Assembly (NCBI GenBank): GCA_034387635.1
Contig: JAOANU010000016.1
Coordinates: 682,001 to 746,000, forward strand
From: Rhodosporidiobolus odoratus
Taxonomy: Eukaryota > Basidiomycota > Microbotryomycetes > Sporidiobolales > Sporidiobolaceae
DNA: 64,000 bases
Direction: 5' to 3'
Shown here: one piece after another, positions 22,117 through 32,635 of the stretch
Layout of the letters: every line of letters begins with the position of its first letter
Position numbering within the stretch: the stretch's first letter is position 1
Program-made: the position numbers and the translations under genes
Notes under the pieces: generated by a model
The model's input: the letters and a program-made list of their open reading frames with translations, nothing else
Databases searched by the model: none
Told to the model about the DNA's origin: nothing

Positions 22117-23478
22117 TCAAGGCATTTCGTAATGGAAGGACCGGCTTTGGTGTTCGAGCTCCTCGAGACGCTGACCACTCGTGTTTTCCCTTGGACTCGG
22201 TGGGGCGAGTGCTGGCTGGGCCGATTCCGACGTGCTGGACCAGCCCGAAGCTGCCGAGTCTTGCGATTCACGGCGAGCTCGAGCTACCGCACCCACATGC
22301 GCCTCTTGTTGAGCAGCCTGATGCTCCTTTGCCGCCTTCTTCGCCTGCCTCGCTCGAGAAGGTCGTGGAGTGAGGAGGTGGAGGGACGAGCGATCTTGAC
22401 CACGGTGGAAGAGGGGGTGTATCCAAGCCGAATACTGTTGCGCATCAGAACTGTCGACACATGAGAGGAGTTCTCCGTTTGTTAGACGCCGGAAGCCGTA
22501 GACCTGGTAGAAGAAAGGTCAGACAGCCAAAGACCGGAAAACCACCAGGATTGGACAGACATTGAGTTGACCTGAAAAGCGGTGGCTCGTCAGATCTGAC
22601 ACCTCGACAAGAACCCGTGAGAGACGTACGCGTAAAGCTAGCCGAGTTCTGGTGACCCCAAGTCTTCGCGAGAACCTCCTTCTCGAATCGCTTCGAGTGG
22701 TGCACTATAAAGGCTTTCCCCTCACTGTTCCAGGTGATACAGTCGGCGTACATCTGGGGTTGATTGAGAAGCTGGTTCAGCTTCAGGATGAACGGCTTGA
22801 TCCGGCTCGAGTTGTAATCAAGCGAGCCGCTCGTTCGAGGCTGAGGAAGCAGATACCATGAGTTCGCACGACCTCGCTCGGAGAAGAGGACATAGAAAGC
22901 TGCTTTGCACGTACCTGGTATTGCCCCGTCCGCAGGCTCGAAAAGCCCACGCCATGTTCCGTCAAAGCCGGCGCAATGCTGGACGTCGGGGGTCGCGCAT
23001 CGAGGAGCTGGTCGATGGTGGCGAGGGCGGCAGGTGCGGAGGACGCATGCGGTGCTGGATACGGCGGCTGAGTCAGGAGGGAGTATGACTCTGCTGGAAG
23101 GATTGGCGGAGGCGAGAAAGGATTCGACCAAGGCTCGAAGTTGGCCTCCCAGCGAGAAGAATCCACAGCGCTGCTGAGGGAAGACCGGTGGTCCCGCTGC
23201 ACGAAGCTCGAAACGTCCGACTGGTAGGGATGCGGGGCGCTAGACTGGGACGGCGGCGGGAAGGCGGAAGGTCCAGAGTACGGCCAATACGGACTGCCCG
23301 ACAAGAGACTAGCCGTGGCAGTATCGAGAAGGTTGGATGGGGTGATCCTGTAGGCCGCTTGACTGAGCGTACCGTCCTGATCAGCGAAGTCGGAGAGGAA
23401 AGGTGGGGCAGAAGATTGTGGGAGGGAAGAAAGCCCGGTCGAGGGTGAATATGGCGTCGGCGGCACGGGCCGATCCAT
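22117..23478 (-). CDS. HSF-type DNA-binding-domain transcription factor B
   Basis: Paralog of gene A, 390 residues from ATG 23478 (MDRPVPPTPYSP). Exons 22915-23478, 22630-22840, 22561-22571 (11 nt) and 22117-22503 sum to a whole number of codons. The N-terminal 190 residues are Pro/Ser/Tyr-rich. The HSF domain reads IKPFILKLNQLLNQP, ITWNSEGKAFIVHHSKRF, TWGHQNSASFTRQLNVYGFRRL, then the wing YSAWIHPLFHRGQDRSSLHLLTPRPSRARQ. A C-terminal Ala/Lys/Gln/Glu segment (AKKAAKEHQAAQQEAH) may be helical. It shares the WNS-G turn, the microexon position and the LLTPRPSRAR end with gene A, showing a common ancestor. Targets unknown. Confidence 0.88.
22561..22571 (-). other. 11-nt microexon in HSF gene B
   Basis: Same phase, length and encoded RQLN piece as in gene A, flanked by introns 22572-22629 (GTACGT...TTCAG) and 22504-22560 (GTCTGT...ACCAG). 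Confidence 0.82.
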
Positions 23479-23826
23479 GGGACCGGCTTCGAAATGTATC
23501 TCGAGTGGACGAGCGAGCCTTATTGTTAGAGAGCAGGATTCTGCAGGATTGTCAGGGCCAAAGTCCGAACGGAGCAGCACGCAATGTTTCAGAGTTAGCC
23601 ATCTTGCGGTTGCTGGCCAAGGACAGAGGGAGCACCACGACAGCATACAGGAGTGGGAGAACGACAAGCAGCAGTGGCAGAGTGGGGCGCACCCCCGTAA
23701 AACACATATTTTCCTGATGCTGCCGCGAACTGCGGGCTCAATTCCCCCTGTCAAGTGAACCCCACATGTTCTGACCGTCGTCACTCCCCTTGCTTCCGCC
23801 TTCGAATCTCCACTCAACGCTGCATC
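23479..23826. promoter_or_regulatory. Shared divergent promoter region, HSF B / Mug190-type gene
   Basis: Only 348 bp separates the start codons of two divergently transcribed genes, so both promoters must lie here or overlap transcribed leaders. No specific element was recognised. Confidence 0.5.
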
Positions 23827-26800
23827 ATGTCGACCGCTGGGATGAACAAGCATCCAGAGGATCTGCCACAGGTGGATCCGCTGGCGTACGCTCGTACAGA
23901 GCAGCACCAGAAGGGCGAAGGCTATGGGTCAGTTCTCTCCTCTTTCCAAGCCCGCATCATCTGAAGATTAACCTCTGTTCTTGTCACAGTGCCAAGCACA
24001 AGGTAGACACTGCCTCACGCTGCTGCTCTACGCGTCGAAACGGTTCACATCACTCACTCTTATTGCCCTATCGCAGATCCCCACCATCAGCGGTTTCCTC
24101 GAACAGCAACGCCAAATGACGGACGACCACTCGGCGGAAGGTGAGAGGCTACGTCAAGCACAGGAGAAGTACAAGGCAAAGCAGGCTCAGCGTCAGACGC
24201 AGAAGGACGGCGCTGCAGGTCAGCAGGGAACCGAGGGAAAGTCAGCCGGGCAGCTGGAAAAGGAGGAGGCGATGAACAAGGCCAAAGCGAACCGCCAGCC
24301 CAACGCGAAGAGCTTCGAGCGCAAGGGCGAGAGGGAGGTCTTTGACCCGGTTACGGGAAGGAATGTCATCGTGCGCGACGCCAAGCTCGAAGGTGAGCAT
24401 TTTCGTTCATGCATCTTTGCATCCCCGCTTCCCTGTTTCTTCCTTTCTCCCTGTTCCTCCTTCTCTACCTATCCTCGCGACCCCTAGCATGAGCTGCTCT
24501 CGCCCTCGGACTGACTCGCTCGGACTCCGCAGACTTCCAAAATCCCAAGCTCTTCAACAAGGAAAACCTCGATCCTGCGAATATGCAGGCTCCTGGTCCC
24601 TCTACCAATATCTCGAAGGGGCTGGGTGGAGATCAGCTCGCGCCCATCGAGCACACTACGCCCAACCCAATCGAGCCCACCAATATCTCTCTCCGTCCCT
24701 TTCCCCCAAGCGTCGACCAGAACTCGCTCAAAGCGATCGTCCGTACCGTTAACGGCTATGCTACGGTGGTCGTCGGCGGTCTAGGCGTCGTCTGGTTCTT
24801 CGCGGCTTGGCGAGGCGGCTGGGTCAGCTTTATCTTCTTCTCCCAGTTGATCGGCGCTTTGGCGTTCGGCATCTTTATCGCCCATCACCTCGCCGTTCGC
24901 AAAATCGAGAAGGAGCTCGATAGGTACGTCGCTGTTCTCGCCTCTTCTCATCTTCCATCCTTCTGGAGCCAACGGATGTGACCCTGTCCCGTAGGATCCG
25001 CTTGCAAATGCATCAAGACCGCGGCGAGCAGTTTTCCCCGCCCACTCCCGAATCTGTCGAATGGCTCAACGCCTTCACCAAGGTCGTTTGGCCGCTCATC
25101 AACCCGGAGATGTTTACTAGCTTGGTTGACATGATCGGTACGTGTACTTTTTTGCCCTTCCTCGTGTCTTGCGCCTTTATCGACCTTCACCTGCTCGAGT
25201 CTTGGCTGATACTGTACCTGTATAATTTCCAGAGGACGTCATGCAAGCTTCCCTTCCCGGCTTCGTCGACGCCGTCAAGGTCGAAGACTTCACCATCGGT
25301 CGCAACTCGTTCCGAATTCTCAACATGCGCGCTCTTCCAGACCAACCGGGCGACAAGGAGTACCCTCGCGAGGAGTGGATTGACCAGGGCAGCCGCGAAG
25401 ACGCTTTGGACCCGAACAGGAGGATCAAGAAGCGCGAGGAAAAGGCCAAGAAGGAGGAGGACGTCTTGAGCAAAGAGGGCACCTCGCCGGAGGACGAGGA
25501 CCAGACTGGTGACTACGTCAACTACGAAATTTCGTTCGCCTAGTACGCCTGCGTCCTACTTTACATCGTCATTCTACCTTTTCTGCTACTTCCCATGTTG
25601 CGGTTCGTCGGCACTTGTTTTGCCTATCTGACCTCTCATTCACGCCCTCAGCTTCGCCCCTCCCGGCACGAAGAAGCTCGCCGGTCAGAACATCAGTCTT
25701 ATCATCAAGTTCTTCCTCGGCATGCACGACCTCTTCCATTTGCCCCTCCCGATCTGGATTGCCGTCGAGAGCATCGTCGGCACCGTTCGTCTTCGCTGCC
25801 AGATGGTTCCGCAAGTTCCCTTTATTCGCAACGTCACTTTCACCTTGATGGGAGTTCCCGCAATCGAGGCTGTGAGTAATACTTCCCTCCTATACGGTCC
25901 GGAAGATGTGCTGAGCACCTGTTCGCTCCGCCTTGCATCGCACTTATCGTTACGTCCGGACGTCCAGTCCGCCATTCCGCTTTCGAGCGCCCTCCCGAAC
26001 GTCCTCGATCTGCCCCTTATTTCGGGTTTCGTCAAGTCTTCCATCGCTGCTGCGTATGTTCCTCTGCTTCTTTCCCTCTCGTAAGCCCACGACTGACTGC
26101 CTACCTCGTCACGGCACAGCACGTCTGTCTACGTGTGTCGTGATTTTTGCTCCGAAACTTGAGAAGGTCAAGAGGACTCACACCTTTCCGTTAATGGGCA
26201 GTGCGCACCCAAGTCGATGACGCTGAACATCGTATGGCTATGCTTTCATCCGCCCTCGGACGCCTACTGACGTTTCTGTGTTGTAGGCTCAAATGCTTTC
26301 CGGCGACGGCATCAAGAGGGGTTTGTCTTTTTTTGCCGACTCCCCGCGTCGAAGTTGTATTGACGCCTCTCGATCACGCCCGCAGATACGACTGGCCTCG
26401 GTGTCTTCATGGTCACAAGTGAGAACGCATGAACTCGACGCACGAAGACGGGGAGGATGCTGACTCCGACTCGCACCATTGCGCAGTCCATCATGCGGAG
26501 AACCTCTCAGCTCAGGATGACAACGGTCTTTCCGACGTGAGCTTGTCCATATTCCGGTAATACTTGGGGTTTTGCCGGGGAAGACCGAATGCTGACACCA
26601 TTTATAATGACACCACTTGCGACGGGGAAAAAGCCATACTGTGTCGTCGCTTATAGCAAGTTCGGCAAGCCGGTTCGTTCATGTCCACATGTTAATCTGG
26701 AGTCTGCGCTAACGACTGTTGTTTTCTCTTTCTCTCTCTCTCTCTTTTTGCTTAGCTTTTCTCGACGCGCATCATTCAGAAGGATCTCAACCCCGTCTGG

Positions 26801-29025
26801 GAGCAGACCGCCTTCATCCTCGTCTCTGCCGATGAGGTCCGCGCCGGCGAGAAACTGTCTATCCAACTTTGGGACTCAGACATGATCAGCGCAGACGACC
26901 TCGTTGGCCGCATCGAGGTTCCCATCACAGACCTCATGCTCAAGCCCAACGAGATGATGCACCGCACTGATAAGCTCATGGGCTTCGAGAGTACGTGCTC
27001 TTGCTCCCGAATTATGCAAGGACCTTTGAGGATCGTTAGAGCCGTTCCTGACCTATCTTGTTTCCGTCGTTGCAGACGCCGACTCCATGAAGGGAACCCT
27101 CACCTGGTCTGTCGCCTACTACGAAAAGGCGAAGCTCAACCCGGAACTCAAGAAGGAACCCGGAGTCGACCACTCGCTCCCCGTCGAACTCCAGAACCAT
27201 CCCGAGCTCAAGGTCGAGGGCAACGCGCAGGACACGCCAGAAGAAGCAGACGTTCAACGTACTCCTCCCGATCCCCAGTATCCCGCTGGTATCCTCTCCG
27301 TCATGATTCACCAGATCCATAACCTCGAAAAGCAGAGTGTCAAGGGCGCGACGGGCAAGGATCGCCAGGAGGGCGCTGCTGGCCAGGACACTTCTGAGGC
27401 TTCTGAGCAAGCCGACAACCTCCCGAGCAGCTACGCGGAGCTGGCTCTTAACGATGACATCGTTTACAAGTAAGCAGGACTTCCGCAACCTCCGATGCTC
27501 ATCTTGAGCTACCTCATTCTGCTGAACTGACCCATTCCTCCTCCACCAGGACTCGCGTCAAGCAGTACTCTAGTATGCCCTTCTTCAACTGCGAGCACGA
27601 GGCGTTCATTCGTGACTACACCAAGACCAGTCTCCGTATTATCGTCCGAGGTGCGTCCCCTTCTACTCTTCGTCTCCTCAGATCTGCTCCTGGCGCTGAC
27701 TGCCCTTGTTGCCATTACAGACGCACGTCTTCGCGAGCATGTGAGTGGCTCTCTCGTTTCCGCCCTGTCCCGATTGACTTCGGGAACCTATCTGTCCCGT
27801 ACTTTGATCAAGCGGCTGATAATCATCCGTTTCGACACCGAATCTATAGGACCCCATCCTCGGCATCGTCGACCTGCCGCTCGCGGAAACCCTCGCCCAC
27901 TCTTCCGAAGTTACTCGCCTCTTCGCCATTCGCGATGGCGTTGGCTGGGGCAAGGTCTCCGTCTCCATCCTCTTCAAGGGCCTCAAAGTGGAGCTTCCTC
28001 GCGAACTCAGTGGATGGGAGACTGCCTCAATCTGCATCACGAAACCCGTCAAGATCGAGCCCGTTCCCGGGGCAAGCTTCGACTTCCGCGAAAAGAAGCT
28101 CATGCTTAAGACCACCGAGGCGACTCAGAAACTACCGGCGAAGGCGGCTACGACTCTGTCGGACGGCTCGCTCGAATGGGACGTCGAGCGGGAAATTCGT
28201 CTTCCTACCACCGACCGCTACTCGTCAGCCCTCTACTTCGACTACGGAGGCGACACCGTCACTATCGGTCCCCTCGGCAAGAAGATCGAAGCGTACGCCA
28301 TGCTCTGGTTGTCCGAATTGCAGGACGACGTTGAGAAGGAGGTTCGCATCCCGATCATTGTCGCGTCGTCGCCGTCTCTTCGCAACAACTACCTTAACGA
28401 TCAGACGAAGAAGACGCACGAGTATGAGATTGTCGGACACCTGACTACGAGTGTCATGCTCGATAGTGGTTTGGATGCGGATCACGAGCAGTACGTCTCC
28501 CTGGGCCCCATCTTGCTTTGCCCTTCTTGCCTGAAACTGACTCTTGCCGCGCTATCCAGGTACGCTGAAACCCAGACCGCACGTCACGAGTACGAGCAGT
28601 GGGACCGTGTCGTGCGTTGCTTTCATCCCTCTCTACCGCGCGTGTCTAGCCAAACGTTTTGTCTTCCCTTCTTCTGCAGGCCGGGCAAGCTCAGCAGGCC
28701 ATCATCAACTCACACGCCAACGACGACGGCGTGATCGACAAGCGTGAGCAGCGTGCTATCGATGAGGCTCACAGAAAGGCGCTCGAATCTCGGTACGTGC
28801 TTTCCTCCACAATCAAACTCGCGTACCCGCTTTGCATCTTGTGAACTTCCCCTTGCCGACGACGCTGATCTTCCGTACCTCTACAGTCATCGCGGCAAGA
28901 TGCAGTTCCGTGCCGTTCGCACCTACACATGGGCCAAGGACGGCGCGAAGGACCGCCTCAAGGGAGTCAAGGACAAGCTCACCGGCCACAGTCACAAGGA
29001 GGAGACGGTCGCCACTGAGGGCTAA
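23827..29025 (+). CDS. Mug190-type SMP/C2-domain membrane-contact-site protein
   Basis: Tricalbin-like lipid-transfer protein close to S. pombe Mug190, expected at ER membrane contacts. Start ATG 23827 (MSTAGMNKHPEDLPQ). A charged Gln/Lys-rich N-terminus is followed by a hydrophobic hairpin, VNGYATVVVGGLGVVWFFAAW and FIFFSQLIGALAFGIFIAHHL (about 24750-24890), that would anchor it in the ER. The SMP-like region begins at EWLNAFTKVVWPLINPEMF, continues through NSFRILNMRALPDQPG and VRLRCQMVPQVPFIRNVTFTLMGVP, and ends at LPLISGFVKSSIAAA (about 26050). A C2 domain, VFMVTIHHAENLSAQDDNGLSDPYCVV...NPVWEQTAF...LWDSDMISADDLVG (26400-26930), keeps the Asp positions for Ca2+. More C2-like segments lie at ILSVMIHQIHNLE (27290) and IIVRDARLREHDPILGIVDLPLAE (27640-27900). 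Many short introns; stop 29023-29025. Confidence 0.86.
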
Positions 29026-29288
29026 GCTTGTCAGAAGGAGAAAGATCGTTTGCTGCTTATATAGACACTTACTGTTTCAATTTTCGTCTCGTTTGATCTT
29101 GCTTGTTTTCTCTTCCTACCCCTTTCCTTTTGTACATACCCGCCATCAGTAGTAGCTATACGCGAAAAACACGCAGTACCTCAGTTCACTTCTCAGGCTG
29201 CAGCGGAACGGATAATACAACAATGAGACGGCACAGCGACGACGAAACGAGCTCGAGACAGGCAAAAGGGAGAAGATTACCCTTGTCG

Positions 29289-30244
29289 CTACCTCGCTCT
29301 GCGACCCAAGCTAACCAACCCTAATCGGTCCGCCCAATCAGGTGCTGATCCACCTGTCAGCCCACCGAGCCCTCCTGCGAATCCGCTCAGTCCTCCCAAC
29401 CCGCCGCTGGTCTGGCTCGCCTTTTTGGTTTGTACTTGCGCTTTGAAGGTTTGCGAGATCGAGTCGAGGGAAGTGTCGAGGACGAGGCCGCCAGTGATCA
29501 TGCAGTTGAGTAGGGTGTGGACCTGATGGCCCAGCAGTCAGCGTCATAGACTGGATGGAGGCGATGGAGAGCGCACTTCGTCAAAGTGAAAGATCAGGTC
29601 GAGTTCGCAGACGTTCTGAGCAAGGTAAGAGGATTCAGCAGTGGTATCGTCGAGGTTGAGAAAATGCGAGGCACCTCGAAACATCGATCTAGGGATTCGA
29701 CAAAGACCTGGTCGAGCGAGAACAGGTCAGCCAGAAAAGACACATGGGAAAAAGGAAGGACAAGCGCACCTGAATGAGATCCAGGATCCCCAGCTCACTC
29801 TCGCTCTGGTCTACGACCATGACGAAGTAGAGGGTCGCGTAATGTCGATAAATGACCCTGAGGTCCTGTTCCTGGTCGTCGTCTATCCGTCCATCGTCCT
29901 TTTCCCCTTCTAATGCTCCAGCTCGATTTGAGCCGAAGAGACCGAGTCCGCGTGGGAGGTCGACAAAGTTGCAGAGAGAGTCGTCGCGGGCTGAGACGAG
30001 GGTGTGGATGCGTTGTACGATGTTGGCCCGGGTTTTAGGCGAGGAGGGCTGTGCGTGCCAACTCAACCTGGTCAGCTCACGGTTGTGTGGCCGAGAGTGA
30101 GGAATGCTCGTACTGAGTAGAACTTTGAGAGTCGTGGTTTCCCAGCGTTGTTGAAGATGAGCACTGAGGGGATGAGAAGTGGGGTCAACTGATGAAGAGC
30201 AATTCTGCGACGATAAGCATCAGGAGCGGACCTGCGTGTATCAT
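29289..30244 (-). CDS. APS3: AP-3 complex subunit sigma
   Basis: Small subunit of the AP-3 adaptor for Golgi-to-vacuole cargo transport. Start ATG 30244: MIHA, an early intron, then VLIFNNAGKPRLSKFY. The conserved core VIYRHYATLYFVMVVDQSESELGILDLIQV is at about 29800-29870, then NVCELDLIFHFDEVHTLLNCMITGGLVLDTSL (29440-29620). These are the sigma-fold strands with the AP-3-typical ESELGILDLIQVFVE and FHFD..H motifs. Two oddities: an insert of about 25 acidic residues (GALEGEKDDGRIDDDQEQD) before the YRHYAT block, and a Gly/Leu-rich C-terminal tail (GGLGGLSGFAGGLGGLTGG). Confidence 0.9.
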
Positions 30245-30417
30245 GGTGGGTCTAGACTGTTGCTGTGTACTCCCCAGAGTGTTTGTATCGGTACTTAGAA
30301 GCGATCGAGCGAAGTTGAAGCTGACCAAGCCATCGTAAATTCAATGAATCGTACACTTGGCTCGTCCTCCTTCCTACTACCTACACCTAACTACTGCAAC
30401 AGCAGACCAGCGTCACC
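30245..30417. promoter_or_regulatory. Divergent promoter, AP-3 sigma / MDR oxidoreductase
   Basis: 173 bp between two divergent start codons, short even for this genome. No motif called. Confidence 0.45.
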
Positions 30418-32151
30418 ATGTCCGCCGACGACGCACCTGCTTTCCGCGCCTGGTCTCACTCCAAGCCTCGCTTCCCGTCGACCCTCAGCCTCCTTCCGCA
30501 GTCCCCCCCGAAGGTCAGCTAGAAGTTACACTTTGTGTTCCCGCAATCCCGAGTCGCAGAGCCACAGGAGACACATGTGCCAGCAATCTGCTCGTCAGTA
30601 ACGGCCAAGAGTGAGACTCAGTGGTTGACCTCGGCTTTTTCCTTGACTTCTTCGCTGTTCTCGTCTTTACAGCCCGCCGACCTCAAGCCTCACGAGATCC
30701 TTATCGAGGTCGTCACCGCTGCGCTTAACCCAGTTGATGTCCAGCTTGCCAACTTCCCGTGCGTGACTTGTGACTGCTCCTTCTGTCTTCCGTCCTGCTG
30801 ACGTTTACTGCAATATTACCTCATTTTTCTTCCCAAATCCTCCCGGTTCCGATGCAGGCTCTTCAAGCTACCAGCTCTTGCTTACCCCAAGGGAATGGGT
30901 GAGCTAGCCCGCGACCGATAGCCTGACTCGCCGGGATCACCGAGTTCTTCTTGTCTACCTACAGGATGCGACTTTGCCGGCCGCGTGCTGGGCAAAGGCA
31001 AGGAGGTCAAGGAGTTTCAGGTCGGAAGTGAGGTGATGGGCTTCTCGATGGCCGCGGTACGTGCAAAGTCTCAACTCTCATTCGTCTCCGGTTTTACTAA
31101 CGAACCCTCAAATATCTTTGCGCAGCTCGCCGGCCCGAACGGCGGTACCCTCTCCGAGATTGCTGTCCTCGACACCACTCGTTCCGCCATAATTCTCAAA
31201 CCCCCTCACCTCTCCTGGTCGCAAGCCGCCGCCCTCCCACTCGTCTTCCTCACCGCTCGCACCGCCCTGTCGCCTCCCTACCTCATCCTCCCTCCTTCCG
31301 CCCATCCGGATGCCACGTCCCCCGACTCTCATCCCGTTCAGCCGGTCGTCGTCGTCCTTGGCGGTTCTTCCAGCGTCGGAATCTATGCGATCCAGCTCCT
31401 GCGCAAAAAGTTTCACGCCAAGATCATTACGACTTGCAGTGGCAAGAACGCCGACTTTGTCAAGGAGCGTGGGGCGGACGAAGTCATCGACTACACTAAG
31501 GAGGACATCGCAAAGAGGCTCGCAGAGTTGCGCCCTGAAGAGGGTTATGTTGAGATTCTTGACTGTGTCGGTGGGTCGGAACTCATTCCGCTGTTGCCGA
31601 AGTTGCTCGCGACGCGTTCCCGCGAGTATCCCGAGGGAGGAAACTACGTATGTCCCTGTCCTCCCGACTGTCTACTGTTTCTTTCCCCATCTCACATCCG
31701 CTTATCCTCCCTTTGTTACATCCGCAGGTGACCATCGTCGGGGACAAGACCGGTCGCCTCGACCTGGGCGGGAGCTACATTTACTTCACACACCCTAGCA
31801 TGACGATCCGCATGCTCAAGGGTTGGTTGCTGGGCGGCATTCGGTACAACTGCATCATGCTCAACGCTCGAGCGGGTGTGTGCCTTCGCCTTTTCTCCCT
31901 ATCCTCTCTTCGTCTCCCTTCCTTCTGCTGATCACCAGCCGATGTAGCTGACTGTACACGTACCCATTGCGTCCCATCCTCCCGCAGACTGGCTCTCCGA
32001 AGTCGACCGCCTCTCGAGCAGGGATGACCTCGTCATTCCCATCGACAGCGAGTTCGCCTTTGAGGAAGTCGAGCAGGCTTATGAGCGCCTCAATACCGGA
32101 AGGGCAAAGGGAAAGGTTGTCATCAAGGTTAAGAAGATGGGCGAGCAGTAG
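30418..32151 (+). CDS. Zinc-free MDR-family oxidoreductase (quinone oxidoreductase/RTN4IP1-like)
   Basis: NAD(P)H-dependent medium-chain dehydrogenase. Start ATG 30418 (MSADDAPAFRAWSHSKP). N-terminal GroES-like domain: LKPHEILIEVVTAALNPVDVQLANFP and GMGCDFAGRVLGKGKEVKEFQVGSEVMGF. Cofactor domain: VVVLGGSSSVGIYAIQLLRKKF, the GGxSxVG dinucleotide loop, then GADEVIDYTKEDIA and ILDCVGG. It lacks the Cys/His ligands of zinc alcohol dehydrogenases. C-terminus EEVEQAYERLNTGRAKGKVVIKV is typical. Five or six introns; stop 32149-32151. The substrate is not deducible. Confidence 0.87.
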
Positions 32152-32635
32152 ACAGTCCGTAACGGCTTGTCGCTTTTCTCTGTATTCCACATACTTGCAC
32201 ATGCCTTGCCGTCGTCGAGCACTTTCCACTTTTCTCGCATACTTTACTCTTCTTGTACACTGTAAGCGCAGCGAGAAGCAAATGGGTGAGCAGAAGCAAA
32301 TGCAACTTGCAGCCGCTTCTTTTCCTCCTCCGGTCTCGTCCAGCGAGGAAGGAAGCAGGTGGGGTGCTACAACGAATACGGAACAGGAGAACGTGGGCAC
32401 AATCGAAGGAACGAGGAGGGGGGGGAAAGGTAAACCATGCATGGGACTGGAACGAAAAGAATGTCTATGAGCATGGGAAACGAAAAGAGGTTGACGAGGT
32501 GAGAGGCCAAGGAAAAGCTGGAAGGAGGCTAAGCGCTAAGCGTCCGTGATGCAGCCTCAGCGTCCGTGACGAGAAGGGGAAAAGTGGGAAGGGAAAGAAA
32601 GGTGGCGCTGCATCTTGTCCGGCCGCCGGAACCGT
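32152..32635. other. Convergent intergenic region
   Basis: About 480 bp between the oxidoreductase and phosphatase stops. It has a short near-repeat of GCGTCCGTGA at about 32540 and 32561. No gene recognised. Confidence 0.45.

Noticed and set aside
20010..23478. Mating-type or pheromone locus
   Set aside because: Regulators here carry HSF domains, not homeodomains. No STE3 receptor or CaaX pheromone precursor was seen.
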